Shown here one piece after another: positions 34,170-46,435 of a DNA stretch of 64,000 nt. The first letter of the stretch is position 1; each line of letters opens with the position of its first letter. The notes under the pieces were generated by a model. That model was not told the origin of the DNA. It saw only the letters and a program-made list of their open reading frames with translations, and did not search any database. A program made the position numbers and the translations under genes. This DNA comes from Actinomucor elegans (lineage: Eukaryota > Mucoromycota > Mucoromycetes > Mucorales > Mucoraceae), in assembly GCA_026027325.1 (NCBI GenBank), contig JAMSLZ010000005.1:2604001-2668000 (forward strand), in the 5' to 3' direction.

Positions 34170-35277
34170 TATATAATATATTAAAAGGTAGTGATCAAGA
34201 GAAAGAGTGTCCAAAAGAGGATTTCTTTTATATATAGTCTTTTTTTAGATAGGCGATCGAGGGTCCTTGTAATGGTTGAATTGCTTAACCGTAAATGTGC
34301 CCAGAGATTTACTAGATTTTTCCTTCAAGAAAAAAAAAGAAAAGAATGCTCAAACCCTGCTAAAGGTTTTCTGGGCGTTATTTAGGCCTTTTATAATAAT
34401 AATAATAAAAAAATAGCACACGCGGTTAAATGTAATCTGCATGTGGATGCAGCCCATCACAGGGCAGTTATGCTATGTGACCGATAATAACTTCGGCTTT
34501 ACGCTTGAATATTGAAGCGTTATGACTAATTGATGATACTAGTATTTTAGCAATGTTCACTCGAACCAAATCGAAAGCGAGCTAGTTCATATCAAAGAAA
34601 ATCGAAAAGCTATTGTAAGAGAGCTCAATGGCATAATCATTTGAATCATTCTTTGTCAACAAACAAATTCGCTCCTTGCTGTAGCTGATCATTTGCTAAC
34701 AAATCAATACCTTATCATTGATCAGGTATGCTGAATTTGGATGCAGCGCTGCTTTTATCACTTGCTTGCAAGCTTTACATATTATCTAGCATCCATTAAC
34801 TGAACCATTCGTATTCAAAAGCAACATCCGTTTTACCTCCGCCCTGCGGTAAAATATATCAAGAATTGCTGCAGTTCGTAACACAGTTGAAGTCGAAGAA
34901 TACCTTGGCTTCAAAAGACACTTTTAACTCTTCAAAGAGTGTCTCATCCAATTCTATGTGTACGAATAAAAGCAAAACAGTGACTGGTTCATCTCAGTAA
35001 ACAACTGGTGTGATAGTGAGCTTATGACTTTTTTTTTTTTTTGCTTAGTAATGAAACATTTGAAACGCGTCGTTTATAAAAGGGCTTTGTATATTGCTGA
35101 AACTTTCAAGCGCGCGCTTGCAAATTTTAAATTCAAAAAAAAGCTCAGAGATCTACATCCCAGGAACATTGATGGTTGTACGAAATCGTGACAACGGTAA
35201 AAGAGGAGAGCCAACAGCAGAAGTTTCCCTTCTTTCTTCTACTTGCACAAAATTATATTATAATATATTACTGAGGC
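34170..35277. other. Intergenic with decayed coding remnants and MARVEL gene promoter
   Basis: Two open plus-strand stretches without start codons (about 34555-34648, VHSNQIESELVHIKENRKAI; about 34840-35000, CGKIYQELLQFVTQLKSKNT) suggest a decayed gene. A perfect 14-bp GC palindrome CAAGCGCGCGCTTG lies at 35107-35120, about 160 bp before the MARVEL-like start. A (TAA)n run lies at about 34394-34408. Confidence 0.35.
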
Positions 35278-35915
35278 ATGCCTTTACATTTGATACAACT
35301 CGTTCATATATTCAATGCAGTAATTGGGGTGATATTATTTGGTTTACTAGTAGGTGTATCAACCAATATCAGGACATTCATCAATGAAGGCTCAATACAG
35401 GCAGGTTTTGGTATGTTTTGAAACTAAGCCCGAAACTAAGACGAACAATGAGAAGGGAACACTGACAAAAATCGATAGGCAGTTTCGTAACATTTGCCTA
35501 TCCAGCTACGTATGTTTATATGCTGATTCCAACTATATCCGCTACGATCTATAGTATCATTCTAGCTTGTGATTCAAGTCCTCTTTACAAAGCTTGGTTG
35601 CCCTCGAAAACAATGCGGGCTACCATTGTTTTCTTTACATGGGCAATCTTTATGGCCGCCATATTACCCATCGTACCAGGAGCAGATGTGATGGCAGATG
35701 GCTCAGCTATGGATTGCTTATGGACAAACTATATGCAGTGGAATGTAATATTTAATAATCCTATTGTGTATCCGTGGGTGACTGGTATGGATAAAGCATG
35801 CTCACTGTTCAAAGCAGCCGAGGCATTCTGTTGGATCTTGTTTGCGGGTTGGGCATCACTGACAGTTTTATATTTCAAAGCTGCTCGAGAAGCAAAGTCA
35901 TTTGTTAATCAATAA
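35278..35915 (+). CDS. MARVEL-like tetraspan membrane protein
   Basis: Two exons join in phase (35278-35410 and 35479-35915), giving 189 residues. Four hydrophobic helices: LHLIQLVHIFNAVIGVILFG; FAYPATYVYMLIPTISATIY; MRATIVFFTWAIFMAAILPI; AAEAFCWILFAGWASLTVLY, with a short lumenal loop rich in Asp/Trp/Tyr between the third and fourth, and a basic end. This 4-helix order and spacing fit the fungal MARVEL domain, found in plasma-membrane or vesicle proteins (Nce102/Fhn1 type), though I cannot assign a subfamily. No catalytic residues are expected. Confidence 0.7.
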
Positions 35916-37061
35916 AGTAATACATCATCTTTGAGAATTACTGTCGAGAACATGCAGCCCTCAATCTAAGCAATTAAAACCTGAGATTCATTACAGGAAA
36001 TCTCAAAAAAATTCCATTGGAGTTTTTTTTTTTTATAAAAAAAAACCTATTAATTACACAAATGATCTTGTTCGAGAAGTTTAGATAACTCGTAAGCAAA
36101 GCATTCTCTGCTAGTACTCTGATAAATAAAAGCATGAAATATATTCCGCTTTGATTGGATTAATATATATACATATATATAATTATTCTGGGCTTCGTTG
36201 TGGCACGATAACCTCTTTTTCTTTTATCCGACTATTTTACAATAGAAAAGCATAGATAGAAGCACAAAGTGCATCAACCAAAGAATGTGCTGACTTTTAT
36301 TGCATATTAACGGGTGCAATCATTGCTGTGGCTTGCCTATCCAATATTAAGATGTATATTATTTTTCCAGCCATTATCTCGAGTATGTTTACACAAAAAT
36401 TACAAAACAAATAAGCACACATATCTTTTAAAATTCAAAATGATTTGACATTACGAATTGTGCCTCGAAATAAAGTTGAAGTAGTTAAAATATACGAAAT
36501 TTTAAGCAATGGGTTATCCCGTCGAAAAAAAATCGCATCTCTTTTTAATTAATCAGTTGAAACTCCACCATAACATTTTCAAGCGATTTGATTGGACATG
36601 ACGTTTAAACAGTAACTGATCGATCGGACTAAAATTCCATAATATTCTGAGATTTAATAGGGGGTATGATGATTCGTCAGTTAATAGATGGAATATTAAA
36701 ATAGGATATCCTTTTATTCATAAAAACTTGAGAGACACTTATATTATTTCTAAGTACTGCGGATTATTCATAAAACACTAATTATTAATATAAAGATATA
36801 TAGTGATATACAGAAAATTTCTATACATTGAATAGACTAAAAGTGTAAAAATGGCTGATCTATGATGTGCAAGAAGTTGGCATGTCGGAGCCTGTTACAA
36901 ACTCCTCACCTATAAGCCGCTGTTTATTGGTTAGCGGAAATATAATATCGAGAAAATTGCTGGCGCTGCCCTTCACGGTAAACCCCAGTAAGCAGCATAA
37001 TAAGAGTTTGAACGCTTATAAACTTTCTTCTTCTCGGGCGATCTTTAAGAGCTTGTATATT
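35916..37061. other. Intergenic with possible partial copy of the MARVEL gene
   Basis: A plus-strand reading at about 36304-36400 (CILTGAIIAVACLSNIKMYI) resembles the first helix region of the MARVEL-like protein but has no start and soon breaks. TA-rich tract at about 36164-36181. No complete gene. The last part is the thiamine pyrophosphate carrier promoter. Confidence 0.3.
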
Positions 37062-37351
37062 ATGCCGTCTTACGTAACTGATGCCAACCTTTCGAGTTAT
37101 GAATTAGCTTTTTGCGGTGGCATGGCTGGTATCGTATCTAGGTACATTTGAATCTCGAGAAATTTTGGTGTCAATGCTAACCTATTTTTAAATAGAGCTG
37201 CCATTGCACCTTTAGACGTAGTCAAAATTCGAATGCAGTTACAGACACATCGTACACATTTTCATTTTCGGCATCATGCAAGACAAAAGCAAAATATAAA
37301 GTATGCCAAAATAACACAGGCATTAAAAACTATATTGAAAGAGGAAGGAAT

Positions 37352-37392
<41 letters not shown>

Positions 37393-38300
37393 AGAGAGAC
37401 AATCGGGAGGAGTAGGTGGATTCATGCTATTTTATTATATATAGGGATTGTACAAGGGAAATATGCCAGCAGAATACCTTTATTTATCTTATAGTGCAGT
37501 TGAGTTTTGGGCTTATAAAGAATTAGAACAAGCTTTAGAAAGCATAGACAAACATCAACAAATACCTCGCACTATGAAGGCGTTTGGTTGCGGTATGATT
37601 GCTGGATGTGCAGCTACAGCAGCTACTTATCCATTTGACTTACTGAGGACCAGATTTGCGGTTAAAGGGCCACAAAAGGTTAGCTGAAAGAAAAAAAAAG
37701 TAAGAAAGCTTAGCAATTTATATAGTTTTATTGCAGCACAACACCAGTGTTACACGGGCTATGGTGGATATTTATAAGATGGAAGGTGCAGTTGGCTTTT
37801 ATAGAGGATTATGGCCTGCCATTATACAAATCATGCCATACATGGGCCTCTTGTTTTCCAGCTATGACGTGTTTGCTAAAGGATTCAAGAAGATGAGGGT
37901 AATAGCATGGACCTTTTTGTATTCTATTACTTTGTAAGCTAATTAGTTGCTGTAGGATGATCATATATTACCTGCAAGTTATAAACCAACACATGATATG
38001 ATAAGTGGCGCATTGTCGGGGCTCTTTAGTAAAATGGTTGTTTATCCTTTCGATTTGGTTAGAAAACGTTTACAAATGGAAGGCCATCAGCAACACCCTC
38101 GGGCTGAACTCCAATTAAGATCATCTTGGTTAAGTTGTCTCAAGACAATTGTAAAGCGGGAAGGCTTTAGAAGTCTATATAAAGGCCTTGCTCCATCTTT
38201 ACTAAAAGTTGCACCAGCGAATGCAGTTACTTTTATGGTGTTTGAAGAGACAAAAGACTTGCTGGTATGGCTCAAGAAGGAAGACACGGTTTTATCGTAG
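37062..38300 (+). CDS. TPC1: Mitochondrial thiamine pyrophosphate carrier
   Basis: Imports thiamine pyrophosphate across the inner mitochondrial membrane in exchange for nucleotides. Five exons join in phase: 37062-37141, 37196-37355, 37445-37678, 37737-37898, 37956-38300, 326 residues. Three mitochondrial-carrier repeats are seen, each with its signature: PLDVVKIRMQLQ, YPFDLLRTRFAVKG and YPFDLVRKRLQMEG. The second (YPFDLLRTRFA) is characteristic of Tpc1. ATG 37062-37064 (MPSYVTDANLSSYE) is placed correctly before the first helix; the frame is open for 65 codons upstream with another ATG, giving an unusual N-terminal extension. The second intron carries a run of about 33 A directly after the GT donor. 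Confidence 0.93.
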
Positions 38301-38625
38301 AACTTTACTTGTACTACCTACAGTACTTTTTTTATAGTTTGAAAAAAAGATGCACACGTTTTTTTCTCTCTTTTTTTCTTTTTTTTTATATCCATACTTG
38401 TTACTCGTGTATTAATAAAAGGGTAATAAGAAACTATCTCAACAACGTAACTATTAAAAAATAAGCATTTTCATATAGAATACTATATTGACTTGTTCAA
38501 TCTAGTTTTTGCAAAGTAGTTTGCCATCTTAAGCTTTAATCTCGACTCTTTTTTTTTCCTTATTATTTTCGAGATATATACATACACAATTCTTTTCCCC
38601 CAGGCACTTGAAACAATCCAAAAAA
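38301..38625. other. Short intergenic region TPC1 to PKC1
   Basis: The two genes are tandem. The interval contains poly(T) runs and a pyrimidine stretch just before the PKC1 start. No gene. Confidence 0.4.
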
Positions 38626-41600
38626 ATGACGGTTAGTAAACGAATATATATATATATATAAAGATGGATTCATGACTAATAATATCTATATAGATATCAG
38701 AACTGGAAGCTAAAATCGAACATAGTAGAACTATGCGTGACAAGTTTATTCAAATGAGACCTTTATTAAAGGGTCGAAATGTAATTTCAGACTGTGAAAC
38801 TCAAATCAAGGAATATCAAAAGTACATTGATTACTTTACTGAAGAGCTACATCGATTAGAAGCGAAACAAAATGAAAACACGTCAGATTCAAGTTCAGAA
38901 TCCAAGCCTAGTCCAATCATCCAGCAAAGAAGTATACAAGCTCAGTCCGAACATCCTCCTAGAACGAGTTCTATGGCTACAAACACCAGTGATACTGTAA
39001 CTGTTGTGGCTACACCCAAGAATGATAAGAAAAAGTACTCTAATCTGGGTAAAAAAAAAAAAAAAGAAAAAAAAGAGCAAGCTAATACGCTATACAGGGA
39101 ACGCGACTCACCACTTTAATGATAGATTTGCTCATGTCAGAAACTCCATATAACAAACCCAAAGTATCTCTCAAGTTACATGAACTCGAATATAAACTTG
39201 ATGTCGAAAAGACTGTCCTGAAGGGTATTCGAGGCATGGTAGACGTAATGGAACGTAATCCTTCTACTGATCGCAAGAGTCGCACTGAGGTTCAAGACAA
39301 GATGTCTGAGAGTCAAGAGAAACTCAGTTTATTAAATTCTGCCTTAAGAAAATACAAGAGTCTATACATTGGTGAAGGTGGTGATGAGGATGACTATGGT
39401 AAATTATCTTTTTATTGTAAAATTTGCATGTAAACTTATCAAATATTAGAACTCGAAACACCTCCTTCTGCTCGTTTACCTCCTGGCTTTCGTAGACCCG
39501 TTACTGGCAAACTTCAACTGGAAATCTTGGAGGCTATGGAGTTGGCTCATGCTCCTGAACGTATGATTCGATCTCCTGCTACCGTCGTCTTGATCAAGAT
39601 CGATAACCAAATTGTCTTTCGTTCAAGACCTGCTCGCAACGATAAATGGAACGAACTCTGTGAAACACATGTGAACAAGGCTTCTGAAATTGAAGTCAGT
39701 GTCTATGACCAATCTCCCGAGAAATCATTGCCTATTGGTTTCTTTTGGCTCAAGATTACTGATATCACAGAAGGTCTTCGTAAACGTAAAGTACCTCAAT
39801 GGATGTTGGCTGAAGAAGCTCAAAAGCGTCGTCATGATGCTGATGGTAATTCCATTCTGGAGAAAGAGGATAGCAGCGCTACACTTCAACCTTTTCCTCC
39901 AGTTCAAGTAACACCTACAGAAGGTGGCATTGAAGCCTGGTTTGACGTTGAGCCAGTAGGTAAATTGGCTCTTCGATTGAACTTTATTCGTGGTGATGGT
40001 AATCGACGTCCCATGGATAAATTGGGCCGTGCTGGTGCTGTGCGTCAACGTCGTGAAGAAGTGGTGGAGGTCAATGGTCATCAATTCTTGGAAAAGAGAT
40101 TCTACAATGTCATGAAGTGTGCTCTCTGTCAAGAGTTTTTCGTAAACAGTGGCTATCAATGTGAGGACTGTGAATACACTTGTCACAAAAAGTGTTCGAG
40201 CAAGGTTGTTACCAAGTGTATTTCCAACTCACAAGATACTGTAAGTAGAATGAATTATTTTATTTTATAGACAAAATGTATTGATATGCTTTATAGGATT
40301 CTGATGAAGATAAGCTGAACCACAAGATCCCTCATCGCTTTGAACCTATTACCAACATTGGCGCCAATTGGTGTTGTCACTGTGGTTACATGTTACCTTT
40401 GGGATCTCGTGGATCCAAGAAATGTTCAGAATGTGGCATTACTGCTCATACACGCTGTGAACACTATGTACCTGATTTCTGTGGCCTAAGCATGGAAATG
40501 GCTAACCAAATGCTTGCCGAAATTAAGGCTGCAGCTAAACGCAAGACATTAGAATCTAAAACAAATAGCAGTAGTCGTATTTCGAAACAAGATAAAGTGG
40601 AAGTAGCTCAAGAAGCTCCTCTTCCTGCTATACCTCAACAATCCATTGATGATGAACTTGGCTCTCAGATTTCGAATATTACATTGGTACCTCAAACACC
40701 TTCCAAGAGTCCTGTTTTGGTCCCTCAAACACCACCTACCATGTATAATAACAATGCCACTCAACAACCTACACAACAGCATCAACCATCACAGCAACAA
40801 CCTTATTATTCCCCACAATCTGCTACTATGAGTATGCCTCAACCTCCTAGAATCTATCCTCAACAGCAATCTCCACAAATGCAACAACAGCAACGTCCTC
40901 CCCCACCTGTTTTACCTGCTCATGGTCAACAATCGCCTTATGGTTATAACAGTGGTCCTGCACCTGTTGATCCTAGATACCAGCAACAACAACAACAACA
41001 ACAACAGCAACAAATGTATTATCAACAGCAACAACAGCAAATGCAACAACAAGCTAGACCTCCTATGTCTTACAGTCCATACCAACAACCTCAACCTCAA
41101 CATCCTCAACAAATGATGGGTAGACCTCAACCTAACCCCAACTATGCTCCCGTCTATCAACAGCAACAACAACAACAATATGGTGGCATGGTTCCTCCCA
41201 ACACCTTACACAAACAACCCAGTATGGGTATGATGCAACAACAGCAAAAACGTAAGGTTGCATTAGATAACTTTAGTTTCTTGGCTGTGCTTGGCAAGGG
41301 TAACTTTGGTAAGGTCATGTTGGCTGAAGAAAAGTTTGATAAGAAGCTCTATGCTATCAAGATGTTAAAGAAGCGATTCATTATCGATAACGATGAAATT
41401 GAAAGGTAGAACAAAAAAAAAGAATCAAATGATTTCAATGAAAAAAAAAAAAATACATCAACTCACTTTTTTTTTTGTAGTGTCCGTTCTGAAAAGCGTG
41501 TTTTCCAAGCAGCAAACCGTGAACGTCATCCTTTCTTGATCAGTCTTCACTCTACTTTCCAAACTGAAACCCGTGTCTACTTTGTCATGGAATACGTTAA

Positions 41601-42333
41601 TGGTGGTGATTTGATGTGGCACATTCAACGCGGCCAGTTCTCAGAACGCAGAGCCAAGTTTTACGCTTGTGAAGTCTTGTTGGCTCTTGAATACTTCCAC
41701 AGCCAAAACATTATTTATCGTGATTTGAAGTTGGATAACATCATGTTGGGTTTGGACGGTCATATCAAGATGGCTGATTATGGTTTGTGTAAAGAAAATA
41801 TGGGTTATGGTAAGACTACTGGTACTTTCTGTGGTACGCCCGAGTTCATGGCTCCTGAGATCTTGCGTGAACAAAACTATGGTCGTGCCGTCGATTGGTG
41901 GGCTTACGGTGTCTTGATCTATGAAATGTTGCTTGGTCAATCGCCCTTCCGTGGTGAAGATGAAGATGAAATCTTTGATGCCATTTTGGAAGATGATATT
42001 CTTTATCCCATCAATATGTCAAGCGACTCCATCAGTATCTGTCAGCAATTGTTACAACGTGAACCTACACAGAGATTGGGTGCTGGCCCCGATGATGCTC
42101 TTCCCATTAAGCACCATCCCTTCTTCCGTGGCGTTAACTGGGAAGACATGTTGGCTAAACGCGTACCTCCTCCTTTCTATCCTACTATCTCTGGTCGTTT
42201 GGATACTTCCAACTTTGATGAAGAATTCACAAATGAGGCACCTGCATTGACTCCCATTGATTCCAACTTGAACCGTGTTGAACAACAAGAGTTCCAAGCA
42301 TTCTCTTATGTTGCTGATTGGGTTACTGGTTAA
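38626..42333 (+). CDS. PKC1: Protein kinase C (cell-wall integrity pathway)
   Basis: Central kinase of the fungal Rho1-dependent cell-wall integrity pathway. Six exons join in phase: 38626-38631, 38694-39048, 39126-39398, 39450-40240, 40297-41405, 41481-42333, about 1128 residues. Domains in order: two HR1 Rho-binding coiled coils (about 5-65 and 120-200; second with [20 protein letters not shown]), a C2-like region (about 215-390), two C1 zinc fingers ([20 protein letters not shown] and [20 protein letters not shown]), a Gln/Pro-rich linker with CAA/CAG runs (about 550-780), then an AGC kinase with GKGNFGKV, catalytic [17 protein letters not shown] and [13 protein letters not shown], and a C-terminal tail ending [13 protein letters not shown] with the hydrophobic motif. 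DYG instead of DFG is normal in fungal Pkc1. The first exon holds only ATG-ACG. Confidence 0.97.
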
Positions 42334-42588
42334 AACAAAGCTATCTAAAAAAAATCTTGTATGATCTTTTTTTTTTCTTATTATTACTATTACGTTTTTA
42401 CTATCATTATCATTAAAAAAAAACACGGCATACTCTGTCAAAATAGATATTAAACATTAGCTATTGACAGATTTATTATAGTTTCCTAAGCGAAATCAGT
42501 TACTGATCCACAAGAAAATGCAGTCGAAGTTGGACTTTTTTGTCCTACAATGAAAGCGTCCTTCATTTGACAGCTCGACTGTATCTTC
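42334..42588. other. Convergent 3' region PKC1 / ERD1-like
   Basis: AT-rich, T-runs at about 42367-42375, no gene. Confidence 0.35.
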
Positions 42589-43947
42589 TTATGCCTCTGG
42601 AGATCCAATATGAATAATCCTATTCGATGCCATTGGAGGTATGTGTAGCATACTGCCTGTCTTTCCAAACATAGTACTACTATTGCCTTGAGTTTCTTCT
42701 GTGATTATACCGTCTCTTTCGACGTCCACATAGTATCGCTTTATCCATTCATTTTCGAATCGAAATATAACCCAAATCCAACGCCGAAAAATCTCTCCTA
42801 GGTCTACGCAGAATGGATGAACATGATACACATGTGATCCAATTTTTAACGCCCTTAAGCATCCGTTCGCGCTTGCAGCTGCTACGTACCAAAGAGGATC
42901 CGAAAAGTGTCTATCTTTACGCAGTTTTAGCAGCAACGTATCGGAAAAACTTCTATCGATATCCATCTCTACAAGACCCCAATCCATGACTAGATCCCAA
43001 CCAAAAGCAAACATACTGCTTCCTAAAGCCAAAAGAAACCTGATTTCTTGTATTGTTAGTATATTTAATTTATTTTTATTTTTTGGACGTTTGCATAAGT
43101 TACCAAAGCCTCCAAAGAATCATCTCTTCAACACTTAATTCTCTCATCAAGTTGTCTGTGTTAGGCTTTGCATGCTGCAAAAAAATAGCAGGTAAAGTAG
43201 ACGCGTATTTAATAGCATTTACCAATTGACGCTTGCTTCTGTATTGCGATGGTTGAGCAAAATAATCATTCAAGCATTGTTTTAGTCGAATCAAAAAGGG
43301 TATGCTATTGCTTATGGTATCAGTGTTTTGAATGTATATCACTTGACTTCCGTTTTTCCTTACCTAGTAACAAAAGGCACATACTGCATATACTCTATCT
43401 GGGCTACTTGCATTAACTTGATAAAAATCCCTGTTAATACACCTGAAAAGCTAATCAAAATGTCTGCCACCAACACTTCTGAGAAATACGTTTGTCCATA
43501 TCGCAAGCGAAACAGCAACTTATACAGGCATTTGAACAAGCGCCGACTTTCTTTTCGACAGGGTCCCAATAATGCCAATGATAATGCCAAACTATAACAT
43601 AGCACCACTGGGCCGAAATGGTTAAATAAGTTGGTATGTTGCGTAAAGAGTGTATGCTCGAGCAGAAAAATGTGGCAGGTGATCATCAGAGTCAAGATCA
43701 AGGCAAACATACATAGAGGCCCTAAATGATTTGTAGTAGCATGGATGCTGAGTAGCATATTTACATTAATATGCTGTCGCTTTAGAAGGACTAGTACGGC
43801 GATCCAACCATAAAGGCCGAAGCAGATCAAGATTAAGGGCCGATAAGATTCAGGAATAGATGATATCTCTGCTACTACTACTGCTGCTGCTGCTGCCGGC
43901 CTTTCATTAGTGTTAACTAAGTAATTCTGCGTTAATGATTCACTCAT
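42589..43947 (-). CDS. ERD1: EXS-domain membrane protein, Erd1-like
   Basis: Three exons join in phase: 43364-43947, 43104-43310, 42589-43039, 413 residues. N-terminal multi-helix region (LILICFGLYGWIAVLVLLKR; LGPLCMFALILTLMITCHIF; FGPVVLCYSLALSLALLGPC), then the EXS domain: VLVADILISFSGVLTGIFIK, IPFLIRLKQCLNDYF, then WFLLALGSSMFAFGWDLVMD, and ending RRWIWVIFRFENEWIKRYY. EXS is shared by Erd1 and Syg1/XPR1. Absence of an SPX domain and the short length favour Erd1, which acts in the Golgi in phosphate recycling and ER-protein retention. Start ATG 43945-43947 (MSESLTQNYL); an upstream in-frame start would add a hydrophobic leader. Confidence 0.88.
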
Positions 43948-44993
43948 TTTTTTTTCTACAAAAATAAATAAATAAAGAATGAATGAAAAGGTTGTATGAA
44001 TCTTGCTGAAATAAAATATCTTAGGTATTGACCTGAATAAAAAAAAAGACAACATTCTTTTGATTCCATTGTTTTGTTTATATTAAAGATTTCTTCATAG
44101 CTAATCTAGAAGCCTACTCGATAGTAAATTATGTAATTGAGATTTCATTGTCATCGCTGTAGTAGCATCTATAGCCTATTTTTGTTTTAGTTACATATTT
44201 CGAGCATGCAGTGCCAGAAAATCAAGAAATTTTGAGACCTTCTAATTAAATATAAAAAAAAAGAACCATTTGGCTAGCAACAAAAAAATAAAAATAAAAT
44301 AAATGGAGCACAAGATATAAAATAGAAAGAAAGAGATATTGTCCTATTGAAGGCCTGAAAGGCCCAGCAACTCATTTTGAGTATGGACTACTCATCAGAT
44401 GTGACATTTAATTGAGATTGGATCCATATTTCTGACATATGAATTCGCGTTCTCAATCGAAGTTTTATTAAAAAATATGAAATTGTATACCCAAAAATTA
44501 AATAAAAATCATACTATACAAAATAAACATATATTTGTGCTTCGCACTTTTCACTGAAGCTGTAGAAAATTATATTCATGTTCGAGGGATATACGTTTTA
44601 ATAAAGTTAAAAGGAAAGCTTTTCCAGAGAGCAAAAACATTTACATGATCGGAGTTACTTACATTTAAAGCTGGGATATTATTACTTAAAAGATCATATT
44701 TTGTTTCATCTATTGTTTAAGCTTTAAAGCTTTATTACTTTTAACTGTAGATTTGGATGCGACTATTACTTTCACTGTTTGGTTTGTGGAGGGTGTCACG
44801 CGCCTATATTTTCAAATTCCATTCGCTAATAAATATCGATGACTTTTTGGCGCAATTTTTACCTAACAGGCTCAGCAGACCCTCTTTAAAACCCATCACT
44901 TACAGCAGCCAGAATCTATGGGTTAACCCCGCAGTCTGGTCCTAATATATTTTCGCTTCTTTGACCTTAGTTAATAGACTGACATTTCGGAAA
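43948..44993. other. Intergenic with one inverted dispersed-repeat copy
   Basis: Contains the ERD1-like promoter and the 5' flank of the Ind1 gene. A minus-oriented dispersed-repeat copy lies at 44363-44436. A plus frame at 44757-44945 is open for 62 codons but ends before the Ind1 start and shows no family signal. Confidence 0.35.
44363..44436 (-). repeat. Dispersed ~100-bp repeat, inverted copy
   Basis: The reverse complement contains TTAAATGTCACATCTGATGA and CCATACTCAAAATGAGTTGC, close to the family consensus, in opposite orientation to most copies. Confidence 0.5.
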
Positions 44994-46203
44994 ATGTTGT
45001 TGATTTCTAAAAGAGCCTTCTCTACATGTCGAACATTACTGCACGAGAATCCTTTGGTATAGTACATTTAATACCTTTTTATACATGGTTCTTAAATGCC
45101 AAATATTGTATACTAGGGATTACCAAATCATAAAGCAGCACCCACTATGCCACGGGCACAACGAGGCTTGCCCAAGAAAATGCCTATTGCTGGTGTTAAG
45201 AACGTGGTAGTGGTAGCTTCGGGTAAAGGAGGTGTTGGTAAATCAACCACTGCCGGTAATTTCAATTTCTATGTTTTGACATATCAAACACTTGTATTCA
45301 ACCTTTTTTTTTTAAAAAAAAAAAAGTAAATATTGCTCTTGCAGCTGCTGGTATGAAAAAGAGAGTGGGTATCTTGGATGCTGATATCTTTGGACCTTCT
45401 GTTCCAAAACTAATGAACTTGAAAGGTGAACCTGAGTTGACAGAGAAAGGTAGTCTCATAAGCTGAAAAAAAAATATCACTGATGGTTTTTTAATAGGTG
45501 ATCGATTAATACCATTAACCAACTACGGCGTTAAATGTATGTCTATGGGATTCTTGGTAGATCAGGATGCTCCAGTTGTTTGGAGAGGCTTGATGGTAAT
45601 GAAAGCACTTCAACAGTTGCTCCATCAAGTAGAATGGGGACATTTGGATCTATTGGTGATTGATATGCCACCTGGAACTGGTGATGTTCAACTCACTATC
45701 AGTCAACAAGTAGTAGTAGATGGTAAAAAAAAAAAAAAAAATTCAAAGATCATGAAAAAAAAAAAAAACTTATTGTTTTTTTTATGTATAAAGGTGCTGT
45801 TATTATTTCTACACCTCAAGACATTGCATTGATTGATGCGGTTAAAGGAACAAACATGTTCAAGAAAGTAAATGTACCAGTAAGTATACTACGTTCGTTT
45901 AGATATGTGCTATTATTAATACTGTTTGGATCAAAGATTTTGGGTATGGTTCAAAATATGTCACTGTTCATTTGTCCCAACTGTAATCATGAATCACACA
46001 TCTTTGGTCAAGACGGTGCTGCTCGTATGGCTCAAGACCTGAAAGTGCCATTATTAGGTGAGGTGCCACTTCATGCCGATATTTGCAAATTATCAGATTC
46101 TGGCAAACCCATTGTCATTTCTCAACCTGATAGTCCTTTCTCTGCTCATTATCGTTCCATTACCCAAAACATGTTTGATCGTTTGTCAGAAGCTAAAAAA
46201 TAA
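44994..46203 (+). CDS. IND1: Mitochondrial P-loop Fe-S assembly factor Ind1/NUBPL
   Basis: Delivers Fe-S clusters to respiratory complex I in the mitochondrial matrix. Six exons join in phase: 44994-45056, 45117-45255, 45327-45449, 45498-45722, 45794-45879, 45937-46203, 300 residues. N-terminus [20 protein letters not shown] is a mitochondrial presequence. Then the Mrp/NBP35 deviant P-loop [13 protein letters not shown], the [15 protein letters not shown] motif, [17 protein letters not shown], and the cluster-binding CPNC ([17 protein letters not shown]), followed by [20 protein letters not shown]. The presequence and the single short CPNC motif separate it from cytosolic Nbp35/Cfd1. Presence implies this fungus keeps complex I. 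Convergent with Qcr9. Confidence 0.95.
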
Positions 46204-46435
46204 AAATAAAAAAGATACTATAGAAATGACAGGTTACCCTAATAATTCCATTCTTTTTTTTTCCAAGCGCTTTTTATTAGGTATGAACAGAAGAGTCATT
46301 TGTCGAAGTTGGTTTTTCTATAAAACACATAATGAACATTAAATTAGACATGAAATAGTTGGACTGATCTCGATGGTGTCGAATTATTTATTGTTTATTG
46401 TACATTAGTGCTGTAGTTGTGTATTGAAAAAGGAT
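46204..46435. other. Convergent 3' region IND1 / QCR9
   Basis: AT-rich; 3' UTRs of two nuclear-encoded mitochondrial protein genes. No gene. Confidence 0.4.

Noticed and set aside
40900..41180. Leu-rich and Asn-rich ORFs on both strands inside PKC1
   Set aside because: They are other-frame readings of the CAA/CAG-rich linker of PKC1.
44757..44945. ORF upstream of IND1 (MRLLLSLFGLWRVSRAY...)
   Set aside because: Terminates before the IND1 start, no splice connection found; IND1 already has a good presequence from its own ATG.
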